64,000 bases of DNA, taken from positions 62,001 to 126,000 of IMG/VR virus record IMGVR_UViG_3300024258_001044; one strand, given 5' to 3'. Below, piece after piece: positions 1 through 6,716 of this stretch; position 1 is the first letter of the stretch, and each line of letters starts with the position of its first letter. Origin of the DNA: a virus. The translations under genes and the position numbers were made by a program. The notes below the pieces were generated by a model that was not told where the DNA came from, ran no database searches, and saw nothing but the letters and a program-made list of their open reading frames with translations.

Positions 1-448
1 CATCGCAGCGAGACTGGAAGGCTTCTTCCGCTTCCTTTGCGGCGGCCTTCTCTGCCGCACGGATGGGCGCGAGAGCCAGCCGCCAACCGAGCGTGAAGTC
101 ACGGATGAAGTTCTTCATCAAATCGACGGAGCGATACCTTGGGTTGTCCGTCCACAGGACGTACCGCGCCATCTTGTTGCCGTGGGTACTGTAGCTCTCC
201 CGAACCTCTTCGGAAGGCTCAGACACGAACACGCAGTTCCAGACGTGAAGGTCGCTACCCGCACCGAACATCCCTGCCAGGAAATCCAGATTGTCCGACG
301 ATGCGAGCGGACAAGCGTACTCGTCCTTCTCATTGGCCGAGGGAATCTCGAAGAAAACGGAGGACTCCCAGTAGGGGTCCGCGAAGTCAATGAGACCTCG
401 GAAGCTACGCGCCTGACTTGCCAGCTTCTTGAATCGTTCGATGTCCAT
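1..448 (-). CDS. hypothetical protein, partial (runs off left edge)
   Basis: An open frame starts at an ATG at 448 and stays open to base 1, so the C-terminus is missing. The start is supported by a GAGG ribosome site about nine bases upstream and by a TGATG overlap with the stop of the preceding small gene. The visible protein (about 149 residues) begins MDIERFKKLASQARSF and is acidic in its first half, with an Ala/Glu-rich helical stretch near the edge. I do not recognise the family. It is the second gene of the module driven by the promoter block at 628-650. Confidence 0.7.
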   Translation of the reverse strand, partial: MDIERFKKLASQARSFRGLIDFADPYWESSVFFEIPSANEKDEYACPLASSDNLDFLAGMFGAGSDLHVWNCVFVSEPSEEVRESYSTHGNKMARYVLWTDNPRYRSVDLMKNFIRDFTLGWRLALAPIRAAEKAAAKEAEEAFQSRCD

Positions 449-606
449 CAGTATTTACCTCGGGAGAACAGAAACGTCACGAACGGAATAAGCGGAAGGA
501 GATAGATGGTCGTTCTTGGGACAGCGAAGACTTCGAAGTCAATCAGCATTGCAACCGCGAAAAGCGGAAGCGATGCGAGGATTGAAGCTTCACTGTATGA
601 CCACAT
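448..606 (-). CDS. small hydrophobic protein (52 aa)
   Basis: A 52-residue frame begins MWSYSEASIL and has a GGAGAGG ribosome site just before its ATG. It lies about 20 bases downstream of the promoter block at 628-650. Two hydrophobic stretches (roughly residues 9-22 and 34-47) suggest a small inner-membrane protein with two membrane passes. Its stop overlaps the next start (TGATG), so the two genes are translationally coupled. The family is unknown. Confidence 0.6.
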   Translation of the reverse strand: MWSYSEASILASLPLFAVAMLIDFEVFAVPRTTIYLLPLIPFVTFLFSRGKY

Positions 607-627
607 TACCCTCTCCATGTGTCACTC

Positions 628-650
628 TATAACGTCTTATGAGTTTCCTG
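628..650 (-). promoter_or_regulatory. module promoter P1
   Basis: Copy 1 of the repeated promoter-like block. On the plus strand it reads TATAACGTCTTATGAG then TTTCCTG, so on the coding strand the conserved block ends in GTTATAG about 20 bases before the ATG of the 52-aa gene. It diverges from the majority (TTTCCTG replaces TTACTTAG), like P4, P5 and P9. Confidence 0.6.
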
Positions 651-686
651 TGTGTTAAGGTTTTCACCCCTTATCGATAATGCAAT

Positions 687-718
687 CTTTTTCTCCCCTG
701 AGGGAGGGCCGAAGCCCT
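687..718 (-). terminator. 3' hairpin plus GGGGAGAAAA box (end of module 2)
   Basis: On the minus strand an AGGGC-TTCG-GCCCT hairpin is followed by CCTCAGGGGAGAAAAAG. This is the recurring module end: a GC hairpin followed by an A-rich rather than U-rich tract, unlike a normal intrinsic terminator. The function as a transcript end or stabiliser is inferred from its constant position. Confidence 0.45.
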
Positions 719-724
719 GACTCC

Positions 725-1016
725 CTACTTCTTCTTCTTCTTCTTCTTCTTCTGGATCAGCTTCCCCAAGACGTAGGCGAAGACGAGTCCTCCCACGATG
801 TAGCTGACCCTGTACGTCATCGAATCCGTGTATGCCGGTTCGAAGGTACATGCACCGGGGTGCTTGAAGACCTCCGGCACGAGGGAACCCCTTCGCGACC
901 GTGCCGAGGCCGCTGGTCGTGATCTCGTTCAGGGTCGAAGGGTTGAACCCCGGAAGAACGACGAAAAGGGCGGCGGTGGCGGCCAGGAAGACGAAGACGC
1001 GAAAGAGGCGATTCAT
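725..1016 (-). CDS. small secreted or membrane protein, apparent frameshift
   Basis: The start at 1016 opens a frame with a signal-peptide-like N-terminus (MNRLFRVFVFLAATAALF). Protein-like sequence then continues in the +1 frame: from about 880 it reads VPEVFKHPGACTFEPAY, followed by a membrane segment (YIVGGLVFAYVLGKL) and a poly-lysine tail encoded by an AAG repeat, ending at 725. Either one gene is frameshifted near 880-890 (sequence error or programmed shift), or there are two genes, the second starting at GTG 880 with an AAGGGG ribosome site. I favour one frameshifted gene. The family is unknown. Confidence 0.5.
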
Positions 1017-1046
1017 TGAGACTCTCTATGATTGGAGGCGCCTCTC

Positions 1047-1068
1047 TATAACATCCTATGAGTTACTT
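1047..1068 (-). promoter_or_regulatory. module promoter P2
   Basis: Copy 2 of the block (plus strand TATAACATCCTATGAG then TTACTTG). It lies about 30 bases upstream of the start at 1016. A TTTTCACCCC box and a GGGGAGAAAA box follow on the plus strand. Confidence 0.65.
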
Positions 1069-1130
1069 GTGTGTATTTCTTTTCACCCCGCTCCTGGCTC
1101 GGGGAGAAAAACATTGCTTAATTTGTAATA

Positions 1131-1168
1131 GTTTTCTCCCCGGAGGGAGGGGACTATTCCCCCACCTC
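1131..1168 (-). terminator. 3' hairpin plus GGGGAGAAAA box (end of module 3)
   Basis: On the minus strand, GAGGTGGGGG-AATAGT-CCCCTCCCTCC is followed directly by GGGGAGAAAAC, just after the stop of the frameshifted gene at 1176. It is the same architecture as the other module ends. Confidence 0.4.
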
Positions 1169-1175
1169 GTAGACC

Positions 1176-1434
1176 TTACCCCGAATGGCTTTCGTCTTCT
1201 GGAATCAGAGCGTAGAAATAGATGGCGTCCTTTCCGTAGTTTCCTTCACTCCATTCACGCACATCTTCGTAGAAGAAATCGGTCATCAGGGAGAACATGG
1301 AAGCCCAACCGAACTCGATTTCCCGCTCCTTGCAGACATCGAGGATAACGGGCCATGTGTTCTTTTTTTTCCGCCGCAGCCTTGTAAGCCGCAGCGAGAA
1401 TGGCTTGGGCATCCTCTTCTTTCAGGGGCTTCAT
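1176..1434 (-). CDS. hypothetical acidic protein, frameshift in A8 tract
   Basis: The ATG at 1434 overlaps the stop of the upstream gene (ATGA). The frame begins MKPLKEEDAQAILAAAY and reaches a run of eight A (coding strand, about 1362-1369). Beyond it the protein-like frame is the other one: NTWPVILDVCKEREIEFG through to DAIYFYALIPEDESHSG and a TAA at 1176. Removing one A joins the two halves into a protein of about 86 residues. The cause could be a homopolymer error, a true mutation, or polymerase slippage on the A run. The family is unknown. Confidence 0.6.
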
Positions 1435-1961
1435 TCGGTACCTTCCTTCATGGTTTTCACAGCCGCCGCCACGAGCGGGATCGCTGCTCGGAGCATCTTG
1501 GCCACCTTCTGGATGTTGCAGGTTTCGACAAGGAAGGTTCCACGGGTGCCAATCGGACCATGCCACATGAGGCGGGTACGATCTTCGAACATCCCCTTTC
1601 CGTCGCGAAACTTGATGTACGCCGTTGCCAGCATCGCTTCGATGTACCAGTCCGTGGGCTTCAGGTCAGGGAATCCCACCACCTGAACGACCTTCCCGTC
1701 CTGCCATACGGCAACCTCATTCCCCTGAAGCTCACTGGGATCCATCGCCGCAAGCTTCTCGTATGCGTCCACGAACGCAGAGAAGTTTTCCGGAGCGATA
1801 TGGGCAGTTGCCATGCTCAGGTTCGCGGCGAAAGAAATCAGGACATTTCCGGAATCCATGTCAAGCATGAACTTCGAGATCAGGTCTTGGTTGTCCCAAT
1901 CGATTTCTGGGGCGCTCATGTCATTCCCCGATGGATGCGAGACGAAGGGGATCACTGTCAT
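1431..1961 (-). CDS. hypothetical protein (176 aa)
   Basis: This is the third gene of the P3 module. Its ATG at 1961 overlaps the upstream stop (ATGA), and an in-frame ATG at 1919 (MSAPEIDWDNQDL) preceded by GGGGAA is an alternative start. The protein is soluble and mixed alpha/beta, with the central stretch SELQGNEVAVWQDGKVVQVV and an alanine-rich C-terminal helix. No known domain was recognised. Confidence 0.7.
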   Translation of the reverse strand: MTVIPFVSHPSGNDMSAPEIDWDNQDLISKFMLDMDSGNVLISFAANLSMATAHIAPENFSAFVDAYEKLAAMDPSELQGNEVAVWQDGKVVQVVGFPDLKPTDWYIEAMLATAYIKFRDGKGMFEDRTRLMWHGPIGTRGTFLVETCNIQKVAKMLRAAIPLVAAAVKTMKEGTE

Positions 1962-2251
1962 TCTCCGATGCTGTCGAGGACACGCTTGAGCTTGAAAAGT
2001 GGATCGGAATCCACAACTGCGAGGTCAGGGGTACAGCCGGTGTGATCGGCACAGTCCACCAGGGCTCGGGCGGCCTCGATCAGATCGTAGATCGGGATCC
2101 TCTCCCCTTCCAGAACCGGAACAGGATTGCCCTCGGCTGACTCCGGGTAGTGGCTTTCGTCGGTGAACCGCCGGAAGGCGGCCTCCTCAGCCGCACCCCA
2201 GGCCGGATCGCTATTGTCGGGATCGAGGACGATTGCGAGACGGCGACTCAC
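1958..2251 (-). CDS. hypothetical protein (97 aa), GTG start
   Basis: The frame can be read further upstream, but only as an arginine-rich shadow of the preceding gene. The likely start is the GTG at 2251, whose GTGA overlaps the stop of the upstream gene. The product begins MSRRLAIVLDPDNSDPAW and is acidic. Its stop overlaps the next ATG. It is the second gene of a four-gene module. The family is unknown. Confidence 0.65.
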   Translation of the reverse strand: MSRRLAIVLDPDNSDPAWGAAEEAAFRRFTDESHYPESAEGNPVPVLEGERIPIYDLIEAARALVDCADHTGCTPDLAVVDSDPLFKLKRVLDSIGE

Positions 2252-2571
2252 CAGGACTTCTGGACGGCCTTGTCGGCCCACTCGCCCGCACCGACCGTGT
2301 TGTCGAAGTCGCCCCAGACTCCGCCCTGGTCGTCGTCGGCGTCGTCGCCGTCGTCGCACTGCGTTTCGGCACCGAAGCCCAGATCGTTGGTCAGGTTGTC
2401 ACCCTCCCGATTGATCTCAGCGATGCGGATCTCACAGTCCTCCTCGTCCGCCTCGATGGAGACGATGGCACCGTTCACCAGAACAGCCCAGTTGTCGAGA
2501 TCCTCCGCGTCCAGGGTCGTGTAGGTCTCCAGCGAATCGTCATCGATCAGGAAGTAGGTCGGTCGGGCCAT
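2248..2571 (-). CDS. hypothetical acidic protein (107 aa)
   Basis: This is the first gene of the P3 module. Its start at 2571 has a GGAGAG ribosome site, about 37 bases below the promoter block. The protein begins MARPTYFLIDDDSLETYT and is strongly acidic, with a run of Asp around residues 83-92. It looks like a small soluble phage accessory protein; no family was recognised. Confidence 0.7.
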   Translation of the reverse strand: MARPTYFLIDDDSLETYTTLDAEDLDNWAVLVNGAIVSIEADEEDCEIRIAEINREGDNLTNDLGFGAETQCDDGDDADDDQGGVWGDFDNTVGAGEWADKAVQKSW

Positions 2572-2607
2572 GCTGCACTCTCCGGGTAGGTTGCTCTCAC
2601 GGCCTGA

Positions 2608-2629
2608 TATAACACCCTATGAGTTACTT
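2608..2629 (-). promoter_or_regulatory. module promoter P3
   Basis: Copy 3 (plus strand TATAACACCCTATGAG then TTACTTA). It heads a four-gene module (2571 down to 1176), the longest run of coupled genes in region 1. Confidence 0.65.
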
Positions 2630-2674
2630 ACATGAATAGTTTTTCTCCCCGGTGGGCATAGGCAAAAGGCTATA

Positions 2675-2711
2675 TGGCATAGGTCTTGCAGTGTGTGCAA
2701 GAACCGTACCA
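2675..2711. promoter_or_regulatory. facing -24/-12-like palindrome S1
   Basis: The plus strand reads TGGCATAGGTCTTGCA and the minus strand TGGTACGGTTCTTGCA, converging on a five-base centre. Each half matches the spacing of a sigma-54 promoter (TGGYACR-N4-TTGCA). It could equally be a dimer-binding operator or an RNA hairpin. Confidence 0.5.
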
Positions 2712-2732
2712 ATCCTTATCAAGAATGTATAT

Positions 2733-2779
2733 CTTTTCTCCCCGACAGGGTGAATCCCCTCAGCCCGAAGGCATGAGGG
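2733..2779 (-). terminator. 3' hairpin plus GGGGAGAAAA box (end of module 4)
   Basis: The hairpin CCCTCA-TGCC-TTCG-GGC-TGAGGG overlaps the stop codon of the Cys-rich gene. It is followed on the minus strand by TGTCGGGGAGAAAAG. Confidence 0.45.
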
Positions 2780-2984
2780 TCCACTTTCTCTGGATCTTTC
2801 CGGTCGCGAATCGGTCATGCCTAAAGTAAAAGAAGTCCTTGCAGGGACCGCAGTACTTGTTGTTGTTCAGGCTGTTGATCCATGTGTCATCAGGACACAG
2901 CTTTTCTTCGCAGCTTCCCCGCGCACAGCAGCCTGCACGGTTCCGCTCGTCGTAGGTCTTGAACTTCGGTTCGTTCAGCCCCAA
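2760..2984 (-). CDS. Cys-rich zinc-binding-like protein (about 74 aa)
   Basis: The protein-like part begins LNEPKFKTYDERNRAGCC and carries seven cysteines in CC..C....C....C..C spacing (GCCARGSCEEKLC, then KYCGPCKDF), suggesting one or two zinc sites. No ATG fits. A TTG at 2984, or a CTG at 2978 overlapping the upstream stop, are the possible starts. It follows the 147-aa gene in the P4 module. The family is unknown. Confidence 0.55.
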   Translation of the reverse strand: MGLNEPKFKTYDERNRAGCCARGSCEEKLCPDDTWINSLNNNKYCGPCKDFFYFRHDRFATGKIQRKWTLMPSG

Positions 2985-3418
2985 TGGAATTTCCCCTTGA
3001 GGTCGTTGACCTTCCGCTTCTCGTCCGCGACCGTGATGGATCCCCACCGGATCTTCGCGATCTGAACGATGTTCCGAAATCCCGTCTTGAAATTCCGGTA
3101 CTGTCCGACAGGCTCGTTCCCGCCATTTGGCAGCTTAACGGTGCCCATGTTGTAGCCGCGACCGAGATACTGTCGCCAGTCCCAGCACGCTTCCGAAGCC
3201 GAGAAGACCCGGATCTTTCCGCGCTGAGGATGGTGAAGATCGAGGGCGACGAAGCTGTCGCTCACGGTCTCCTGCCAGACCCAGCCCTTCGGGCCACCGC
3301 CGTTGATCTGATCGGTGATCGATGCCTTGAGCAGCACAGCAGCATCGATCATCGTCTGGTTCTTCGATCCCATGATCGAAGGGAGAGACTTGTTCAGACT
3401 GTTGAGCAGAGACTTCAT
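2975..3418 (-). CDS. hypothetical protein (147 aa)
   Basis: I place the start at the ATG at 3418 (MKSLLNSLNKSLPSIMG), which has a GAGGA ribosome site six bases upstream. An in-frame ATG at 3445 lies almost on the promoter TATA and would be leaderless. The protein has a Trp-rich middle (GWVWQETVSDSFVALDLHH) and a basic C-terminus. No family was recognised. Confidence 0.7.
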   Translation of the reverse strand: MKSLLNSLNKSLPSIMGSKNQTMIDAAVLLKASITDQINGGGPKGWVWQETVSDSFVALDLHHPQRGKIRVFSASEACWDWRQYLGRGYNMGTVKLPNGGNEPVGQYRNFKTGFRNIVQIAKIRWGSITVADEKRKVNDLKGKFHWG

Positions 3419-3447
3419 GGTTTCCTCGATATCTTTTGGTGTCATTC

Positions 3448-3470
3448 TATAACATCTTATGAGTTTCTTG
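3448..3470 (-). promoter_or_regulatory. module promoter P4
   Basis: Copy 4 (plus strand TATAACATCTTATGAG then TTTCTTG), of the divergent subtype with TTTC in place of TTAC. It drives the 147-aa and Cys-rich genes. Confidence 0.6.
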
Positions 3471-3507
3471 GGGGTTAAGGTTTTCACTCCTTGACAAGGA
3501 TGCTTAT

Positions 3508-3539
3508 CTTTTCTCCCCAATCTCCGGCCGCAGCCGGAG
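3508..3539 (-). terminator. 3' hairpin plus GGGGAGAAAA box (end of module 5)
   Basis: The minus strand reads CTCCGGC-TGCG-GCCGGAG, then ATTGGGGAGAAAAG, just after the stop of the 103-aa gene. Confidence 0.45.
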
Positions 3540-3549
3540 CGGGAGAGGC

Positions 3550-3861
3550 TCAGTAGCCTCGCCATCCGCTGATATGAGAACTCGGCCGGTGGGCGAACCC
3601 ACTGTGACCGGACGCGACAGCGAACGCAGCACGCTCATTGACATCGACCGGATGGTCGTACTCGTAGCCGTTCAGGTAGACCGCGTCGATCGCAGCATCG
3701 AAAGTCCACAGGGCGAAGTGGATCGGCGCACCGATCAGCGTGATCACGGCCTCCGTGATGAACTTGGCAGCCTCAACGCCGAGGGCCCAGGCGATGATCA
3801 GACCGCAGACGCCGATGTGGAAGGGGATTGCGTAGGACGGGATGTTGCTGTTGGGAATCAC
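3550..3861 (-). CDS. membrane-associated hypothetical protein (103 aa), GTG start
   Basis: The frame extends upstream through the promoter, so the true start must lie inside. A GTG at 3861 with a CGGAG ribosome site fits and gives a protein starting at IPNSNIPSYAIPFHIG. Hydrophobic segments at about residues 12-30 and 37-55 suggest two membrane passes. It is the sole gene of the P5 module. The family is unknown. Confidence 0.6.
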   Translation of the reverse strand: MIPNSNIPSYAIPFHIGVCGLIIAWALGVEAAKFITEAVITLIGAPIHFALWTFDAAIDAVYLNGYEYDHPVDVNERAAFAVASGHSGFAHRPSSHISGWRGY

Positions 3862-3886
3862 ATTGTCTCCGGAGAATACAACCTCA

Positions 3887-3909
3887 TATAACATCTTATA
3901 AGTTTCCTG
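3887..3909 (-). promoter_or_regulatory. module promoter P5
   Basis: Copy 5 (plus strand TATAACATCTTATAAG then TTTCCTG). It is followed on the plus strand by a TTTTTCACCC box and a CTTTTCTCCCC box in the same orientation, with no inverted copy between them. Confidence 0.6.
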
Positions 3910-3950
3910 TGTGTTTTCTTTTTCACCCTCCAATCTTTTCTCCCCGTCCT

Positions 3951-4127
3951 TCAGCCCTTGAGCCGAAAGATAGCTGCATCGAAGTCATCCAGAGCCAAAC
4001 ACTCTTTCGAAGTGCATTCAGCCCAAGCACACCATTCCCTGGGGAAAATGTGCCAGCCGAAAGCTCTGACATCGATCATCCAACTGAAGATGCCCCATTT
4101 GACAAGGGCCCAAAGAAGCCTAAGCAT
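3951..4127 (-). CDS. small hypothetical protein (58 aa)
   Basis: An ATG at 4127 opens a 58-residue frame beginning MLRLLWALVKWGIFSW, Trp-rich and amphipathic, with three cysteines in the middle and an acidic end. It fills the gap between the 109-aa gene and the module end, and its stop sits next to the GGGGAGAAAA box. The ribosome site is weak. It may be a small membrane-associated protein. Confidence 0.45.
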   Translation of the reverse strand: MLRLLWALVKWGIFSWMIDVRAFGWHIFPREWCAWAECTSKECLALDDFDAAIFRLKG

Positions 4128-4151
4128 CAGTTACTCGCGGGTTTGAGAAGT

Positions 4152-4481
4152 TTACAGGGTTTCCAGAAGGAACTTGAGTTCACCCTCGCCTTCGAACGTG
4201 TACGTCTCCAGTTCTCCCTCGATGACGAGAGGGTAAGGGATACCGTTCACACGCAGGGACATGAGAGGCTCGGAATCCCCCAGCGAAGGGCTCACCGTTC
4301 CGTCTTCGAAGATCAGCCAGAGCGGACGCCCACCCCTGCGCACGGGCTGAAGGGGAGCCTTGATGATACAGTAGAACCCGAGCCCTCCATTCAGATCGTA
4401 TCCATTCGAGATAACCTTTCCGCCCCAAGGATTGCCATTCCAGTGGACGATGTTGCCAATGCGAAGCTTCGGTAGACTCAC
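4152..4481 (-). CDS. hypothetical protein (109 aa), GTG start
   Basis: The start is a GTG at 4481 that overlaps the stop of the preceding gene (GTGA). The protein begins MSLPKLRIGNIVHWNG and is glycine- and beta-rich (PWGGKVISNGYDLNGGLGF), suggesting a small barrel fold similar to its upstream neighbour, which has comparable 'GQ.W.V' repeats. The family is unknown. Confidence 0.65.
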   Translation of the reverse strand: MSLPKLRIGNIVHWNGNPWGGKVISNGYDLNGGLGFYCIIKAPLQPVRRGGRPLWLIFEDGTVSPSLGDSEPLMSLRVNGIPYPLVIEGELETYTFEGEGELKFLLETL

Positions 4482-4993
4482 TTGGCCTCCTTCTCTTTCT
4501 TGACGTTTCCGTAGTGGTAGAACAGTTCGAGATCCGTAGTCTCACTCGACTCATTTCTCCACGGATCCAGTTTGTAGCTGTAGCTAACGGAGTAGCCGTC
4601 GCAGTAAAGGACTCGCACATCACCGAAGCCGGCGACTTCCCAGATCTGACCCACCATCGGACGCCGATCCTTCTTCTCAGGAGCGGACTCGTGAGTCGTC
4701 ATCTTCTTGTTGACCCGAGAGTAGTTCATGAACTGCCCGAGAGTAGACTCAGTAGTCAGATCGTCCGACCATCCACCCTTGTGGTTCTTGGTCTTGTAGA
4801 CGATCCGATCTTCCGCAGGGTAGACTTCTGCGACCAGAACGGTCCCCTTTCCTTCCACCCACCAAGCCTGCCCCACCATCGGGAGCTTCTCGGGGACGGT
4901 TTTCCCATCGTAGAAGTGAGAGTAAGCAGAGTAGAGCGAAGCGCAAAGCGCAGTCACCCCAACCACCATGCCGACTTTCGAAAGAATATCCAT
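4478..4993 (-). CDS. membrane-anchored protein with two internal repeats (171 aa)
   Basis: The start at 4993 lies 27 bases below the P6 block. An N-terminal hydrophobic segment (residues 7-24) should anchor it in the membrane. The rest has two related units, LPMVGQAWWVEGKGTVLV and RPMVGQIWEVAGFGDVRV, each followed by a Tyr-rich strand, so it probably arose by duplication of a small beta domain. The C-terminus is Lys/Glu-rich. The family is unknown. Confidence 0.7.
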   Translation of the reverse strand: MDILSKVGMVVGVTALCASLYSAYSHFYDGKTVPEKLPMVGQAWWVEGKGTVLVAEVYPAEDRIVYKTKNHKGGWSDDLTTESTLGQFMNYSRVNKKMTTHESAPEKKDRRPMVGQIWEVAGFGDVRVLYCDGYSVSYSYKLDPWRNESSETTDLELFYHYGNVKKEKEAK

Positions 4994-5019
4994 TCTCTGC
5001 TCCCGATTCTGTGCCTCTC

Positions 5020-5041
5020 TATAACATCTTATGAGTTACTT
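5020..5041 (-). promoter_or_regulatory. module promoter P6
   Basis: Copy 6, majority subtype (TATAACATCTTATGAG then TTACTTAG). It is followed on the plus strand by TTTTTCACCCC, an inverted GGGGAGAA box and a CTTTTCTCCCC box. Confidence 0.7.
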
Positions 5042-5105
5042 AGTTGAATTGTTTTTCACCCCCTATCTGTGCTTCGGGGAGAATACCTTCACAAGAATGA
5101 TTATC

Positions 5106-5144
5106 TTTTCTCCCCGACCGAGCCTCCTTGATTGGAGGCTCGGC
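5106..5144 (-). terminator. 3' hairpin plus GGGGAGAAAA box (end of module 7)
   Basis: A perfect 10-bp hairpin (CCGAGCCTCC with a six-base loop) is followed on the minus strand by TCGGGGAGAAAAG. It is one of the clearest examples of the module-end structure. Confidence 0.5.
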
Positions 5145-5150
5145 GTAGGC

Positions 5151-5537
5151 TCAGGCCAGAAACTTCCAGAGTCCACCGTTTCGAATCATACCGATGGCGG
5201 GCTCGTTACCAGTTCCCTCCATCCAGTAGGCACAGTGCCGCGCCTCGATGAGCACCGGGAGCCGGTCATGCGCAACCTCCAACCAGATTCCCTTGGAGAT
5301 ATTGTGGTGCGGAAGACCGTACATGCGTGGCTGAATCACTCGGGGCCAGAGTTCCCGAAGGACCACCATCACATCATCTTCTGACGCCTCAGACCAGTAG
5401 CTCTTTCCGTACTGCTCGTACGCTTCCTCCGGCGACTCCATCTTTGTCGCAGAGATGATGCCAGCGATCTCGAAGAGAGTGATCTCGCGATCAATGATCG
5501 CACGCACACAGAAAGAGAGAGAAAGTCCGTACTTCAT
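5151..5537 (-). CDS. hypothetical protein (128 aa)
   Basis: This is the last gene of the P7 module. Its ATG overlaps the stop of the membrane protein upstream (ATGA). It begins MKYGLSLSFCVRAIID, has an acidic helical centre (SPEEAYEQYGKSYWSEASED) and a His/Trp-containing C-terminal half. No family was recognised. Confidence 0.65.
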   Translation of the reverse strand: MKYGLSLSFCVRAIIDREITLFEIAGIISATKMESPEEAYEQYGKSYWSEASEDDVMVVLRELWPRVIQPRMYGLPHHNISKGIWLEVAHDRLPVLIEARHCAYWMEGTGNEPAIGMIRNGGLWKFLA

Positions 5538-5719
5538 GCGAAAGACCCCAACAGAAAGAACATCGTGAAAACGAGGAACCCGATCATCACGATTTCGCCC
5601 AAGAAAGGCACCAGCGCGACGAGTCCTGCCCAGATCCAGATCTCGCTCTCGTAGTGGGCGTAGCCATAGGCCATCAGGCCAGCGAAGATGCCGCGAGACA
5701 TCAGGTAGTAGAACACCAT
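5534..5719 (-). CDS. small membrane protein (61 aa)
   Basis: Most of this 61-residue protein is hydrophobic, with segments at about residues 6-20 and 27-58, predicting two or three membrane helices. It starts at the base after the upstream stop (TGAATG) and overlaps the next gene by four bases. A role in the host envelope is an inference. Confidence 0.6.
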   Translation of the reverse strand: MVFYYLMSRGIFAGLMAYGYAHYESEIWIWAGLVALVPFLGEIVMIGFLVFTMFFLLGSFA

Positions 5720-5929
5720 TCAGTACTCCACCTCAAAGAGGTTCAGAAACTTGTCGAAGTCCATTCCGAAGATCAGAGACTCTCCGCACGAACATTCTTT
5801 CTTGATAGGCTTCCAAGAAACCCATCCGGGGACTACCACGTCAGGCTTTCCGAAATCCTCTGACGAACACGTTACAGTTTTACCGCACCAGCATTCCGCC
5901 GTCTCAATCAGGGGTTCTTTCTTGCCCAT
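5720..5929 (-). CDS. zinc-binding-like small protein (69 aa)
   Basis: It contains two Cys pairs, CWCGK (residues 13-15) and CSCGE (46-48), spaced as in a small zinc ribbon, between acidic stretches. It lies directly after the GGQ release-factor-like gene in the P7 module. The family is unknown. Confidence 0.6.
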   Translation of the reverse strand: MGKKEPLIETAECWCGKTVTCSSEDFGKPDVVVPGWVSWKPIKKECSCGESLIFGMDFDKFLNLFEVEY

Positions 5930-5931
5930 GA

Positions 5932-6273
5932 TCAGTCCTCCGATCGGACGGGCTTCCGTCCGGTCTTTCGTGCAGAAGTCCGACGCTTATCAGACAATCG
6001 TTTTTCCTTGACGGACTGCGGGATTCCCGTGGGCAACCGCTCCGCCTTGACCTCGTTTGCCTGAGCGATCTTCTTTGCCAGACGTTTGAGCGCTTCGCTC
6101 TTATTCCGTCCCTGCGTGGAATGGGAACGGGAACCGGCTTTGATTCCGGTGGGACGATGCGTCAGACGCACCGCCGTATCCCGTTTGTTGACGTTCTGTC
6201 CACCCGAACCGCGCGAAGCAGCGTAGGTTTCAACGTCACACTCCGAAAGGAGTTTGTTCAGGTCCGTTCCCAT
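5932..6273 (-). CDS. stand-alone GGQ-domain release-factor-like protein
   Basis: This 113-residue protein matches the catalytic domain of class I release factors and the ArfB/YaeJ, PrfH and MTRFR group: RGSGGQNVNKRDTAVRLTHR with the GGQ at residues 24-26, followed by SRSHSTQGRNKSEAL and a basic Lys/Arg tail. In that family the GGQ glutamine triggers hydrolysis of peptidyl-tRNA in the ribosome, and the basic tail can enter an empty mRNA channel to rescue stalled ribosomes. No codon-recognition domain is present, so ribosome rescue or late translation control is likelier than normal termination. It is the first gene of the P7 module, starting 30 bases below the promoter block. Confidence 0.85.
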   Translation of the reverse strand: MGTDLNKLLSECDVETYAASRGSGGQNVNKRDTAVRLTHRPTGIKAGSRSHSTQGRNKSEALKRLAKKIAQANEVKAERLPTGIPQSVKEKRLSDKRRTSARKTGRKPVRSED

Positions 6274-6302
6274 TCTTTCTTCATCCCTTTGTTACGCTTT
6301 GA

Positions 6303-6325
6303 TATAACATCTTGTGAGTTACTTA
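6303..6325 (-). promoter_or_regulatory. module promoter P7
   Basis: Copy 7, majority subtype (TATAACATCTTGTGAG then TTACTTAG). It heads a four-gene module starting with the GGQ protein. Confidence 0.7.
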
Positions 6326-6386
6326 GTTGAATTGTTTTTCACCCCGGCTTAGGCATCGGGGAGAATACCTTCACAAGAATAACAAT

Positions 6387-6422
6387 CTTTTCTCCCCGAC
6401 CTCAGCCCCGGTAAAGGGACTG
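6387..6422 (-). terminator. 3' hairpin plus GGGGAGAAAA box (end of module 8)
   Basis: A short hairpin (CAGTCCC...GGGGCTG) overlaps the end of the 104-aa gene and is followed on the minus strand by AGGTCGGGGAGAAAAG. The stem is weaker than in other modules. Confidence 0.35.
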
Positions 6423-6716
6423 ACGTGTGGGATGGGTTCGCAGTTCTTTCTCGATTTCCTCGGCCGTTTGGTGCCGAGCATCGAACTCCCTACGATTCCA
6501 CGGATTCACCCGCCTCGTACGCCATGCGAACACCACATTCTGCTTGGCGGAGCTTCGGATGCCAAGCACACGCAGATCTGCCATCAGACTCTGCGCAGCT
6601 TCGGTCGGAGCCGGACAGTCGGTTGTCCAGATTCCATGCGGGTCCCACCAATGCCCGCAGCGAACGCAGCGCTGAATCACCCAGCGTTTGCTATCAGACT
6701 TTTCGTGACTTTTCAT
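6402..6716 (-). CDS. putative zinc-finger protein (104 aa)
   Basis: The start at 6716 overlaps the stop of the 41-aa gene (ATGA), which decides it over an upstream ATG. The N-terminal third has RCVRCGHWWDPHGIWTTDC, a likely Cys/His zinc knuckle. The remainder is basic and Arg-rich, as expected for nucleic-acid binding. No named family was recognised. Confidence 0.6.
   Translation of the reverse strand: MKSHEKSDSKRWVIQRCVRCGHWWDPHGIWTTDCPAPTEAAQSLMADLRVLGIRSSAKQNVVFAWRTRRVNPWNRREFDARHQTAEEIEKELRTHPTRQSLYRG

Noticed and set aside
728-753. CTT repeat that looks like a microsatellite
   Set aside because: It encodes the lysine tail of the gene at 725-1016 and is therefore explained.
2890-3126. 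78-residue minus frame overlapping the Cys-rich gene
   Set aside because: It is a low-complexity Ser/Arg-rich shadow in another frame.
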